DNA of 64,000 nucleotides from Pseudomonas sp. Teo4. Its GTDB lineage: Bacteria; Pseudomonadota; Gammaproteobacteria; Pseudomonadales; Pseudomonadaceae. The DNA is taken from positions 2,170,001 through 2,234,000 of the forward strand of contig NZ_JAXCIL010000001.1 of NCBI RefSeq assembly GCF_034387475.1, written 5' to 3'. The position numbers and the translations under genes were made by a program. A model generated the notes under the pieces. It searched no databases, was not told the DNA's origin, and saw only the letters and a program-made list of their open reading frames with translations. Positions 29,372 to 38,129 of the stretch are shown here, in pieces; the stretch's first letter is position 1; each line of letters starts with the position of its first letter.

Positions 29372-29382
29372 GGAGAGCGGCC

Positions 29383-30573
29383 ATGCGCTACAGCCTCAAA
29401 GCCTTGGGTAGCCAAGGGCTGGTGCAGGTGCAGATCGATGCCGAGGATGTTGACCAGGCGCGGCGCAAGGCCGAAGAACAGGGCTTGAAGGTGGTCAGCG
29501 TGCGCGGCCAAGGCCGCACGCTTGGCCACCTGCCCTGGCGCCGCGAAGCGACGTTCGACCTGGTGTTGTTCAGCCAGGAGCTGTCCACGCTGCTCAATGC
29601 CGGCCTGCCCTTGATCGACGCCCTGGAGAGCCTGACTGAAAAGGCGCCCGCCGCGTCGGCACGCAAGGTGCTGGCGGAACTGGTCCGCCAGCTGTACGAG
29701 GGGCGTTCTTTATCCCAGGCCCTGGGTCAGCAACCGCGGGTGTTTCCAACCCTGTATGTCGCGTTGGTGCAGTCGAGCGAACGCACGGGCGCCTTGGGCG
29801 ATGCGCTGAGCCGATACATCAGCTATCGCCAACGCCTGGACCTTGTGCGGCAAAAGCTGGTGGGGGCCTCGGTCTATCCGCTGCTGTTGCTGTTGGTGGG
29901 TGGTGGCGTGGTGCTGTTTCTGCTGGGCTACGTGGTGCCACGCTTCAGCCTGGTGTTCGAAGGCATGGGCACCGAGCTGCCGTGGTTGTCGCGGGTGCTG
30001 ATGCAGATCGGCCTGTTCCTGCACGCCCAGCAACTGCCGCTGGGCCTGGGGTTTCTGGCCAGCGTCACCACGCTGGTAGTGCTGCGCAGGCACCCGGCGC
30101 TGCGGCGCTGGGCATCGCGACAACTGCGCCGTGTTCCGGCCTTGCACCAGCGGCTGATGATGTACGAGCTGGCGCGGTTCTATCGCTCGCTGGGCATTCT
30201 GTTGCAGGGCGGTATCCCCATCCTCACCGCCATGGACATGGCCCGTGGGCTGTTGGGCAGTGCAGCGGCACAGGGGCTTGAGCAGGCCGCCAAACGGGTG
30301 GGCGAAGGGTTGCCGCTTTCAGATGCGCTGGAAGTGGGCCAACTGGTGACACCGGTGTCGCTGCGGCTGCTGCGGGCGGGCGAACAGTCAGGCAACCTCG
30401 GTGAAATGCTGGAACGCTGCGCAGATTTCCACGATCAGGAAATCGGGCGTTGGGTGGAGTGGTTCGTACGCCTGTTCGAGCCGCTGTTGATGACCTTCAT
30501 CGGGTTGTTGATCGGCTTGATCGTGATTCTGATGTACATGCCGATCTTCGAGCTGGCATCGAGCATTCACTGA
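29383..30573 (+). CDS. gspF: Type II secretion inner-membrane platform protein GspF
   Basis: 396 aa with two T2SSF domains (about 60-185 and 265-388) and three transmembrane segments (about 160-190, 205-235, 365-390), normal GspF/PilC layout and length. The N-terminal cytoplasmic part resembles the usual GspE-contacting region. Same operon as gspG. It would need GspE and GspD from elsewhere in the genome or may serve an atypical assembly. Confidence 0.92.
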   Translation: MRYSLKALGSQGLVQVQIDAEDVDQARRKAEEQGLKVVSVRGQGRTLGHLPWRREATFDLVLFSQELSTLLNAGLPLIDALESLTEKAPAASARKVLAELVRQLYEGRSLSQALGQQPRVFPTLYVALVQSSERTGALGDALSRYISYRQRLDLVRQKLVGASVYPLLLLLVGGGVVLFLLGYVVPRFSLVFEGMGTELPWLSRVLMQIGLFLHAQQLPLGLGFLASVTTLVVLRRHPALRRWASRQLRRVPALHQRLMMYELARFYRSLGILLQGGIPILTAMDMARGLLGSAAAQGLEQAAKRVGEGLPLSDALEVGQLVTPVSLRLLRAGEQSGNLGEMLERCADFHDQEIGRWVEWFVRLFEPLLMTFIGLLIGLIVILMYMPIFELASSIH

Positions 30574-30604
30574 CCGCAGGCGGGCGCGCCCCACCCGCCT
30601 GCGG
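30574..30604. terminator. Strong bidirectional stem-loop after gspF
   Basis: Perfect 11-bp stem CCGCAGGCGGG / CCCGCCTGCGG starting right after the gspF stop, between convergent gspF and the efflux operon. No long U-run. Confidence 0.6.
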
Positions 30605-30610
30605 CGCTGT

Positions 30611-32146
30611 TCAGTGCCCTGCCGACGCCGGTCCTGCCTTGGCGGTGAACGGTGGCTTGGCCAGCCACACCAGCAGGATCAGGCCGGCGAACACCCAGGT
30701 CATCAGGGTGAAGTACTCCACCGTCGACATCATGTACGCCTGGCCATTGAGTATCTGCTCCAGCTTCGCGTAACTCTGCATGTTGGCTCCCCCCAACTGC
30801 TCCAGGGCGTGCCGCGTTGCCGGGTCGTAAGCGCTGATGTGCTCGCTCAGGTAGGCATGGTGCTGGTCGGCGCGGCGAATCCAGATCCAGGTCGTCAACG
30901 AGGCGGCAAAGCTGCCGCCCAGCGTGCGCAAGAAAGTCGCCAGGCCAGAGCCATCGGCAATCTGCTGCGGCGGCAGGTCCGACAGCAGGATGCTCAAGGT
31001 AGGCATGAAGAACAGCGCCACGCCGATGCCCATGAACAGTTGCACCAGGGCAATGTGCTGGAAATCCACCTCGCTGGTGAAGCCTGCGCGCATGTAGCAG
31101 CTGGTGCCGATGGCCAGAAACGCCAACCCGGCCAGCACCCGCAGGTCGAAGCGGTGTGCATACTTGCCCACGAACGGCGACAGGATCACCGGCAGCAGGC
31201 CGATTGGCGCCACCGCAAGGCCCGCCCAGGTGGCGGTGTAGCCCATCTGCGTCTGCAGCCACTGAGGCAGGATCAGGTTGATGCCGAAGAACGCGGCATA
31301 GCCACCCACCAGCACCAGGGTACCGATGCGGAAATTGCGGTGGGCGAACAGGCGCAGGTTCACCACCGGGTGGCGGTCGGTAAGCTCCCAGATCACGAAA
31401 ATCGCCAGGAACACCAGCGAAATCAAGCTGCCCACGATGATGAACGACGACTCGAACCAGTCCAGGTCGTTGCCTTTGTCCAGCACCACCTGCAGGGCAC
31501 CCACGCCGACGATCAGGGTCAGCAGGCCAATGTAGTCCATCGGCTGACGGCTGGTAACCACCGGCCGCGTGCGCATCTGCTGGCGCACCACGGCCGCGGC
31601 GAACAGCCCGATGGGCACGTTGATGAAGAAGATCCATGGCCAGCTGTAGCTGTCGGTAATCCATCCGCCGAGTATCGGCCCGGCAATCGGCGCCACCACC
31701 GTCACCATCGCCAGCAATGCCAGGGCCATGCCCCGTTTGGCCGGGGGATACACCGCAATCAGCAGGGTCTGGGTCATGGGGTACAGCGGCCCTGCGACCA
31801 CCCCTTGCAACACCCGAAAGCCCACCAGCTCAGGCATTGACTGGGCGACACCGCAAAGGAAAGAGGCCAGCACGAACAGCAAAGTGGCCCAGATGAACAA
31901 CTTCACCTCACCGAAGCGGCGGCTCAGCCAGCCGGTCAACGGCAAGGCGATGGCGTTGCTCACCGCGAACGAGGTGATCACCCAGGTACCCTGCTCGTAG
32001 CTGACCCCCAGGTTGCCGGAAATGGTCGGCAGGGCCACGTTGGCGATGGTGGTGTCGAGCACCTGCATGAAGGTCGCCAGCGACAGCCCGATGGTGGTCA
32101 GCAGCAGGCTCGGCGGGCTGAACTGCGCGGGGGCGTTGTTGCTCAT
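30611..32146 (-). CDS. EmrB/QacA-type MFS drug exporter (DHA2, 14 TM)
   Basis: Inner-membrane proton antiporter (511 aa). The first helices and loop carry the DHA2 motifs LDTTIANVALPTI and WLSRRFGEVKLF. About 14 hydrophobic segments, length typical of EmrB. Its start overlaps the emrA-like gene by 4 bp (ATGA). With the adaptor it should form a tripartite pump with a TolC-type channel encoded elsewhere. Substrate unknown. The marR-type gene at the operon head is the likely repressor. Confidence 0.92.
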   Translation of the reverse strand: MSNNAPAQFSPPSLLLTTIGLSLATFMQVLDTTIANVALPTISGNLGVSYEQGTWVITSFAVSNAIALPLTGWLSRRFGEVKLFIWATLLFVLASFLCGVAQSMPELVGFRVLQGVVAGPLYPMTQTLLIAVYPPAKRGMALALLAMVTVVAPIAGPILGGWITDSYSWPWIFFINVPIGLFAAAVVRQQMRTRPVVTSRQPMDYIGLLTLIVGVGALQVVLDKGNDLDWFESSFIIVGSLISLVFLAIFVIWELTDRHPVVNLRLFAHRNFRIGTLVLVGGYAAFFGINLILPQWLQTQMGYTATWAGLAVAPIGLLPVILSPFVGKYAHRFDLRVLAGLAFLAIGTSCYMRAGFTSEVDFQHIALVQLFMGIGVALFFMPTLSILLSDLPPQQIADGSGLATFLRTLGGSFAASLTTWIWIRRADQHHAYLSEHISAYDPATRHALEQLGGANMQSYAKLEQILNGQAYMMSTVEYFTLMTWVFAGLILLVWLAKPPFTAKAGPASAGH

Positions 32147-33336
32147 CGCTGGGCCGTCTTGCCGGTAGCGCTGTTTTCGTGGATCAACCGGGCGATCAGG
32201 TTGTCAGCCTCGACCAGTTGGCGGTCGTACACCTGGGTGGTGTAGCTGGCCTGCTGCGGTGGCTGTTGGGCCAGGGCCGGGCCGCTCTGATCGTGCAGGT
32301 CGACCTCGACCACGGTGGACAGGCCGATACGCAACGGGTGGTCCTTGAGCTGCTCAGGGTTCAGGTGAATGCGCACCGGAACCCGCTGCACGATCTTGAT
32401 CCAGTTGCCGGTGGCGTTCTGCGCGGGCAGCAGGGCAAAGGCACTGCCAGTTCCGGCACCGAGGCTGTCGACCGTGCCGTTGTACTTCACCTCGCTGCCG
32501 TACAGGTCGGCGCTGATTTCTACAGGCTGGCCGATGCGCATATCGCGCAGCTGGGTTTCCTTGAAGTTGGCGTCGATCCACACCTCGTTCAGAGGAATGA
32601 CCGCCATGGTCGCGGTACCCGGCTGCAGGCGTTGCCCCAGCTGCACGGTGCGCTTGGCGACATAACCGGTCACCGGCGCCACCAGGGTGGTGCGGGCATG
32701 GTCGAGGTAGGCCTGGCGCAGGTCGGCGGCGGCGGCCATCACTTCAGGGTGCGAGGACACCACGGTGTCGTCGATCAGCGCAGCACTGGTGTTGAGTTGC
32801 TGGCGGGCACTGTTCAGCGCGCTCTGGGCCACGCTCAGGTCGTCGCGGGCATGGGAGATTTCCTCAGCAGCGATGGCCCCGCTGTCGGCCAGTACCTTGC
32901 GCCGGTTGTAATTGTCCTGGGCTTTCTGCAACTCGGCCTGGCGGGTTTGCAACTGGGCCTTTTGCGCATCGACGTTGCTGTACAGGCCGCGCACCTGGCG
33001 CACCGTACGGGCCAGCTTGGCTTCGGCGGACTGCAATGCGACCTCGCTGTCGGCCGGGTCGAACTGCAGCAGAACCTGGCCGGCATGGACCAGGTCGCCG
33101 TCATCGGCGCCAATGCTGGTGACGGTGCCGGTTACCAGCGGGGTGATTTCCACCACGTTGCCGTTGACGTAGGCGTCATCGGTGCTTTCGTGCCAACGCC
33201 CGACCAGGGTGTACCAGGCCCAGGCACCGAGACCGCCAAGGATCAGCACCAACAGCAGGCCGAGCAGCCAGACCTTGCGCTTGCGCGAAGGCTCGGGGGC
33301 GGCGGAGGGATTAGAGGCATCTGCGGGAGTGGCCAT
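32143..33336 (-). CDS. EmrA-type membrane-fusion protein (HlyD family)
   Basis: Periplasmic adaptor (397 aa) with one N-terminal membrane anchor (about 24-44), split biotinyl-lipoyl halves around a coiled coil (about 60-210) and a C-terminal beta-barrel (IPLNEVWIDANFKETQL, typical of EmrA). Middle gene of marR-emrA-emrB; 30 bp after the regulator and overlapping emrB by 4 bp. Confidence 0.92.
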   Translation of the reverse strand: MATPADASNPSAAPEPSRKRKVWLLGLLLVLILGGLGAWAWYTLVGRWHESTDDAYVNGNVVEITPLVTGTVTSIGADDGDLVHAGQVLLQFDPADSEVALQSAEAKLARTVRQVRGLYSNVDAQKAQLQTRQAELQKAQDNYNRRKVLADSGAIAAEEISHARDDLSVAQSALNSARQQLNTSAALIDDTVVSSHPEVMAAAADLRQAYLDHARTTLVAPVTGYVAKRTVQLGQRLQPGTATMAVIPLNEVWIDANFKETQLRDMRIGQPVEISADLYGSEVKYNGTVDSLGAGTGSAFALLPAQNATGNWIKIVQRVPVRIHLNPEQLKDHPLRIGLSTVVEVDLHDQSGPALAQQPPQQASYTTQVYDRQLVEADNLIARLIHENSATGKTAQR

Positions 33337-33366
33337 GACAATACCTTGGATAATGCGTAACAGGGA

Positions 33367-33840
33367 TCAACGATCGCCGAAGCGGCGGATCGTCAGGGGG
33401 TCGCCAGCACCGAGCAGGACCTTGGCCAGCAAGCTTTCGAGGGTCTTAAGTTCCTCGGGCTGCAGCACGCCAACCAGCTCGTTCATCGCCGAGGCGCCGA
33501 TTTCCGGCAGGCGATCAGCCAGACGCTGGCCATCGGCGGTCAGCGCCAGACGCACCTGGCGCCGGTCATCGGCGCAGCGGTTGCGCAGAATCAGGCCCTT
33601 CTGCTCGAGACGGTCGAGCATGCGGGTCATCGAACCGCTGTCCAGGCCCAGGTAGCGGCACAGCTCGGCCGGGGTATCGACCTGATACTGGGTGACGATG
33701 ATCAGCACCTTGAACTGCGCGGCGGTGACGCCCTCGGATTCGAGGTGCCAGTCGAGGATGCGGTCCTTGAGGATCGCCGCGCGGCCCAGGAGCATGCCGA
33801 TGGCGCAGGTCTGGAAATTTTCCGGGTTGAAATGGGACAT
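33367..33840 (-). CDS. MarR-family transcriptional regulator
   Basis: Winged-helix regulator (157 aa) with the MarR core (TPAELCRYLGLDSGSMTRMLDRLEQKGLI and the wing around RNRCADDRRQVRLALT). Head gene of the efflux operon. Its own promoter carries a perfect 14-bp palindrome between -35 and -10, pointing to autorepression released by a pump substrate. Confidence 0.9.
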   Translation of the reverse strand: MSHFNPENFQTCAIGMLLGRAAILKDRILDWHLESEGVTAAQFKVLIIVTQYQVDTPAELCRYLGLDSGSMTRMLDRLEQKGLILRNRCADDRRQVRLALTADGQRLADRLPEIGASAMNELVGVLQPEELKTLESLLAKVLLGAGDPLTIRRFGDR

Positions 33841-33868
33841 CGGGGTCTGCTCGGGTAATTGTGTAAAA

Positions 33869-33896
33869 ATATTACTGCCTAGGCAGTGAATGTCAA
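33869..33896 (-). promoter_or_regulatory. Sigma70 promoter and palindromic operator of the marR-emrAB operon
   Basis: On the minus strand: TTGACA (-35, 33896-33891), a 16-nt spacer and TAATAT (-10, 33874-33869). The spacer overlaps the perfect palindrome ACTGCCTAGGCAGT (33874-33887). A repressor bound there would block RNA polymerase directly. The first base of the gene is about 29 bp beyond the -10. Confidence 0.8.
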
Positions 33897-33951
33897 AGCT
33901 TTGATTAGGTAGCTATGTAAATTGGGATGAGTGGTGGGTTCCTGGACCGGG

Positions 33952-34021
33952 CTCATCGCCGGCAAGCCGGCTCCCACAGGGACCGTGCATTTCCTGCAGG
34001 AGCCGGCTTGCCGGCGATGAG
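33952..34021. repeat. REP-type inverted pair
   Basis: CTCATCGCCGGCAAGCCGGC at 33952 is mirrored by GCCGGCTTGCCGGCGATGAG ending at 34021. The same sequence family recurs at 60163-60233. Typical Pseudomonas putida-group REP palindrome between convergent-side gene ends. Confidence 0.85.
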
Positions 34022-34043
34022 GCCTGCGCAGGCAGCAAAGCCC

Positions 34044-34676
34044 TCAGGGCTTACTCACCACTCCCAACCCCAGCGCCTCCACCACCCCGCAAGCGATCGC
34101 CATGCCCACCAACTCCGCCAGGCTCTGCGCCTGCATGCGCTTCATCACCCGCCCACGATAAAGGTCCACGGTCTTCACGCTGACCCCAAGCCGTTCGGCC
34201 ACCTCGCGGTTACTCAAGCCTTGGGCCAGTGGCACGAACACATCGCGCTCGCGGGGTGTGAGGGCGTCGATCCGCGCCTGCACCTGCGCCAGGTCGCCGC
34301 GCCGCGTCCGTCCCGCACGCTCCAGTGCCGCCTGGACACTGTCGAGCAACAACTGGTCGTTGTAGGGCTTTTCGATAAAGTCGCAAGCGCCGGCCTTGAA
34401 CGCCCGCACCACGATCGGCACATCGGCATGGCCGCTGACGAAGATCACCGGAATCTCCAGCCCGCGCTCGCGCAACGCTTGCTGCACAGCCATGCCTCCC
34501 AGCCCCGGCATGCGCACATCGAGCAACACACAGGCTGGCCCGTCATCCGCACATGCCTCCAGAAATGCCTGGCCACTGGCAAACGGCAAGGCCTTCAACC
34601 CTACTGATTCCAGCAACCATACCGTTGAATCGAGCATGCCCTGGTCGTCATCGACCACATACACTTTCGCTTGCAC
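34044..34676 (-). CDS. FixJ-type response regulator
   Basis: 210 aa. Receiver with the D9-D11 acidic cluster, phospho-acceptor D53 (CVLLDVRMPGLGG) and a conserved K near 103 (IEKPYNDQLL), joined to a LuxR-type HTH (LTPRERDVFVPLAQGLSNREVAERLGVSVKTVDLYRGRV). Downstream of and 13 bp from its histidine kinase. The pair is divergent from the acyl-CoA synthetase gene, so it may control short- or medium-chain acid catabolism; this is inferred from position. Confidence 0.9.
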   Translation of the reverse strand: MQAKVYVVDDDQGMLDSTVWLLESVGLKALPFASGQAFLEACADDGPACVLLDVRMPGLGGMAVQQALRERGLEIPVIFVSGHADVPIVVRAFKAGACDFIEKPYNDQLLLDSVQAALERAGRTRRGDLAQVQARIDALTPRERDVFVPLAQGLSNREVAERLGVSVKTVDLYRGRVMKRMQAQSLAELVGMAIACGVVEALGLGVVSKP

Positions 34677-34689
34677 CCCTTCCCTCCCG

Positions 34690-36096
34690 TTAACCCCTGC
34701 TTACGGCCAGGCGACAGCACAACACCAAACCGCCCCGCTCGCCCAAACGCGCCCACAGGCTGCCACCAAAACCCTCGATCAGGCTGCGGCTCATGCTCAA
34801 CCCCAGGCCCAAACCTTCAGCTTTGCTGGTGTTGAACGGCGTGAAAATATCCTCGAGGCACTCGGCCGCAACGCCCGCCCCCTGGTCCGTGACTTCGACC
34901 AGCACGCCGTCGCCCTCGCGCACGGCGCCCAGCAGGATACGCGACGGTCGCTCGCCATGCTGCTCGCGGTTGGCATCGATGGCGTTGCGCAGCAGGTTGA
35001 GCAGCACCTGCTCCAGCAACACCCGGTCGCCATACACTGCGGGCAGTTGCGTACTCATGCGCAGCTCGATAGTGACCTGGTCGCGCGCAGCCTCCCAGGC
35101 GCACAGGCGTATGGCTTCGCCCGCCACAGCAGCCACCTCCAGCGCCTGCAGGCGCCTCGGCCCCTTGCGCAAAAAAGCGCGCAAGCGGCGAATGACCTCG
35201 GCGGCGTGGGTGGCCTGTTCGGTGATACGCAGCAAACCCTGGCCAACCCGCTCGCGGGCCTGCGGGTCGTGCTCCAGGCCTTGCAAATAGCGCTGGCTGG
35301 CATTGGCATAGTTGACTACCGCTGCCAGCGGCTGGTTGATCTCGTGGGCGATACCTGAGGCCAGTTCGCCGAGCGTCGCCAAACGCGCACCATGGGCCAG
35401 GCTCTCCTGGGCCTCGATTCGCAGAGTGATGTCCCGCGAGACACAGACAATCTCCACCACCGCACCGGTGTAGGTTTCACGTATTGCCCGGGCGGCGATC
35501 TCGAACCAGCGGTAGCTCCCAGAGGCGTGGCGTACACGACAGGTCATGGTGTGGTAGCCATCCTGGTCCAGGGCCACGGCGGCCTGCTGCAACACCTGCC
35601 GCCGCTCGCGTGGGTGCAACAGGGCGCGCACCGCCATGCCCCGCAACTGCTCGGGCCACAGCCCCAACAGGCGATAGGCGGCGGGCGAGGCGTCGAGGAA
35701 ACGGCCGTCGGGGCTGTGGCGGGAAATCAGGTCGGTGGTGTTCTCGATGATCAGCCGGTAAAGGCGCCGGGCCTGGGCAGCTTCCCGGGCCCCCAAGCGC
35801 TCGTCGCTGGCATCGCGGCAGCGCGCCAGCACCTGCTGGCGTTGGTCATCGGGGATGAAGGTCCACAACAGAATGCGCTCACCGACCTGCACCTCCACGT
35901 CAACAATCGCCCGATGCTGACGCAGGCATGCACGCACCAATGCCGCACAGTTCGACGGTAGCCAGCCGGTCAGCGCTAGCCCCTCTTCGAGCAAGGCCGT
36001 CAAGGCCGGGTTGACTGCCAGGGGCCTGGCATCGGCCGCCAGCAGCGCGCTGGGCTGTGGGTCCTTGGCAAGCAAAGGCGAGAGGCGTTTATCCAC
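34690..36096 (-). CDS. Soluble PAS-domain histidine kinase (FixL-like)
   Basis: 468 aa, no membrane helices. An N-terminal PAS-like segment (about 15-85) and a clear PAS-PAC (about 112-235, TTDLISRHSPDGRFLDASPAAYRLLG) precede HisKA (LATLGELASGIAHEINQPLAAVVNY) and HATPase_c (GLGLGLSMSRSLIEGFGG). Start is GTG at 36096 (VDKRLSPLL); no better ATG is in frame. First gene of the kinase-regulator pair, divergent from the fatty-acid genes. It senses an intracellular signal, identity unknown. Confidence 0.88.
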   Translation of the reverse strand: MDKRLSPLLAKDPQPSALLAADARPLAVNPALTALLEEGLALTGWLPSNCAALVRACLRQHRAIVDVEVQVGERILLWTFIPDDQRQQVLARCRDASDERLGAREAAQARRLYRLIIENTTDLISRHSPDGRFLDASPAAYRLLGLWPEQLRGMAVRALLHPRERRQVLQQAAVALDQDGYHTMTCRVRHASGSYRWFEIAARAIRETYTGAVVEIVCVSRDITLRIEAQESLAHGARLATLGELASGIAHEINQPLAAVVNYANASQRYLQGLEHDPQARERVGQGLLRITEQATHAAEVIRRLRAFLRKGPRRLQALEVAAVAGEAIRLCAWEAARDQVTIELRMSTQLPAVYGDRVLLEQVLLNLLRNAIDANREQHGERPSRILLGAVREGDGVLVEVTDQGAGVAAECLEDIFTPFNTSKAEGLGLGLSMSRSLIEGFGGSLWARLGERGGLVLCCRLAVSRG

Positions 36097-36114
36097 GATG
36101 AGGAGCTCATTTTT

Positions 36115-36130
36115 ATAGTAGTTTTACTAT
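36115..36130. promoter_or_regulatory. Palindrome in the kinase / acyl-CoA synthetase divergent promoter region
   Basis: ATAGTAGTTTTACTAT (6-bp arms, 4-nt loop) in an AT-rich patch 18 bp upstream of the kinase start. A candidate binding site for the FixJ-type regulator. Confidence 0.4.
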
Positions 36131-36291
36131 ATTGCTATAGTCGATATTCCAGCTACGATAGCAATTCGCGTAAAACAGCGACAGAGGAAGGCGGCCCATT
36201 GCACGCCTTCCCGTTCCCTGATCAGAGCTAACAATCAGCCACCGGGAGCCAAGCGCAAAGCCTGCGCCTGCCTCCCATACAGGAATACCGC

Positions 36292-37914
36292 ATGTCGATC
36301 TTCTCCCAGGGCCTGATGCCCGCTGCCGTCAACCACGTCGCCCTCACCCCCTTGAGCTTCATCGAGCGCACCGCTGCCGTGTACGGCAGTTACCCGGCGG
36401 TGATTCATGGTGCCATCCGCCGCGACTGGCGCGAAACCTACCAACGCTGCCGCCGTCTGGCCAGTGCCCTGGCCGGGCGCGGCATCGGCCGCGGCGACAC
36501 GGTAGCGGTGATGCTGCCGAACATTCCGGCGATGCTCGAAGCCCACTTCGGTGTACCGATGATCGGTGCCGTGCTCAACACCCTCAACGTGCGCCTGGAT
36601 GCCGAAGCCATCGCCTTCATGTTGCAGCACGGCGAAGCCAAGGTACTGATCACCGACCGCGAGTTCCAGGGAGTGATCACCGCCGCCCTCGCCCTGCTCG
36701 AACACCCACCGCTGGTGGTGGACGTGGATGACCCCGAGTACGGCGAGGGCCAGCCGGCCAGCGACCTCGACTATGAAGCCTTCCTGGCCGAAGGCGACCC
36801 GGATTTCGCCTGGGAATGGCCCGATGACGAGTGGCAGGCCATCTCGCTCAACTACACCTCAGGCACCACCGGCAACCCCAAGGGTGTGGTCTACCACCAC
36901 CGCGGCGCCTACCTCAACGCCCTGGGCAACCAGATGACCTGGGCCATGGGCCACCATCCGGTGTATCTGTGGACCTTGCCGATGTTCCATTGCAACGGCT
37001 GGTGCTACCCCTGGACCATCACCGCCCTGGCCGGCACCCATGTGTTCCTGCGCCGGGTCGACCCACAGCGCATTCTTACCCTGATCCGCGAGCACCGCGT
37101 CAGCCACCTGTGCGGCGCGCCCATCGTGCTCAACGCCCTGGTGAACATGCCGGAAACCGCCAAGGCGGCCATCGAACACCCGGTGAACGCCATGGTGGCT
37201 GGCGCTGCCCCACCCGCCAAAGTGATCGGCGCGGTGGAGGAAATGGGCATCAAGGTCACCCACGTTTACGGCCTGACCGAGGTTTATGGCCCGGTCACCG
37301 TGTGCGCCTGGCACGCCGAATGGGATGAGCAACCGCTGGCCGAGCGGGCGCGGATCAAGTCACGTCAAGGCGTGCGCTACCCGACGCTGGACGGCCTGAT
37401 GGTCGCCGACCCACAGACCCTGCAGCCCGTGCCCCGTGACGGTACGACCCTGGGCGAGATCTTCATGCGCGGCAACACGGTGATGAAGGGCTACCTGAAA
37501 AACCCTGAAGCCACCGCCGAGGCCTTCCGTGGTGGCTGGTTCCACACCGGCGACCTGGCGGTGTGGCACGCCGACGGCTACGTCGAGATCAAGGACCGGC
37601 TCAAGGACATCATCATCTCCGGCGGCGAAAACATCTCCACCATCGAAGTCGAAGACACCCTGTACAAGCACCCTGCCGTACTGGAAGCCGCCGTGGTGGC
37701 ACGCCCGGACGAGAAATGGGGAGAAACGCCATGTGCCTTCGTGGCCCTCAAGCCCGGGCACGAGGCCACCCGCGAAAGCGAGATCACCAGTTGGTGCCGC
37801 GAGCACCTGGCCGGGTTCAAGGTGCCCAAGACCGTGGTGTTCGGCGAGTTGCCCAAGACATCGACCGGCAAGATTCAAAAGTACGTCCTGCGTGACCGGG
37901 CCAAGGGGCTGTGA
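36292..37914 (+). CDS. Acyl-CoA synthetase (AMP-forming)
   Basis: 540 aa, ANL superfamily. It activates a fatty or related acid to its CoA thioester. Core motif YTSGTTGNPKGV near residue 187, VYGLTEVYGP near 323, the GWFHTGD motif near 410, hinge KDRLKDIIISGGENIS and the C-terminal lysine motif TSTGKIQKYVLR. Close in layout to medium-chain/cinnamoyl-type synthetases. Start ATG at 36292. It works with the acyl-CoA dehydrogenase 215 bp downstream; the divergent two-component pair is the likely regulator. Chain-length preference cannot be read. Confidence 0.92.
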   Translation: MSIFSQGLMPAAVNHVALTPLSFIERTAAVYGSYPAVIHGAIRRDWRETYQRCRRLASALAGRGIGRGDTVAVMLPNIPAMLEAHFGVPMIGAVLNTLNVRLDAEAIAFMLQHGEAKVLITDREFQGVITAALALLEHPPLVVDVDDPEYGEGQPASDLDYEAFLAEGDPDFAWEWPDDEWQAISLNYTSGTTGNPKGVVYHHRGAYLNALGNQMTWAMGHHPVYLWTLPMFHCNGWCYPWTITALAGTHVFLRRVDPQRILTLIREHRVSHLCGAPIVLNALVNMPETAKAAIEHPVNAMVAGAAPPAKVIGAVEEMGIKVTHVYGLTEVYGPVTVCAWHAEWDEQPLAERARIKSRQGVRYPTLDGLMVADPQTLQPVPRDGTTLGEIFMRGNTVMKGYLKNPEATAEAFRGGWFHTGDLAVWHADGYVEIKDRLKDIIISGGENISTIEVEDTLYKHPAVLEAAVVARPDEKWGETPCAFVALKPGHEATRESEITSWCREHLAGFKVPKTVVFGELPKTSTGKIQKYVLRDRAKGL

Positions 37915-37971
37915 GCCTGCCCAGCCACTGATGGCTGTCAGTTAGGCCGGTTGGGACCGCTTTGCGGTCCT

Positions 37972-38050
37972 TCGCAGGCTTCGCCAGCTCCCACGGGCGT
38001 GCATTTCTTGAAAGATGCGTGTCATTTGTGGGAGCTGGCGGAGCCTGCGA
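37972..38050. repeat. REP-type inverted pair between the acyl-CoA genes
   Basis: TTCGCCAGCTCCCAC (37980-37994) is mirrored by GTGGGAGCTGGCGGA (38028-38042), with complementary outer GCAGGC / GCCTGC. A GGACCG / CGGTCC hairpin precedes it, and an outer pair (GGCTGTCAGTTA near 37932, TAACTGACAGGC near 38079) encloses the whole. May stabilise the upstream mRNA or limit read-through. Confidence 0.8.
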
Positions 38051-38129
38051 TGGGCTGCAGAGCAGCCCTCATCAAATTAACTGACAGGCATTAGCCCTGC
38101 ACCTTTCTTTCTTTTACCAGAGCGCTGCC

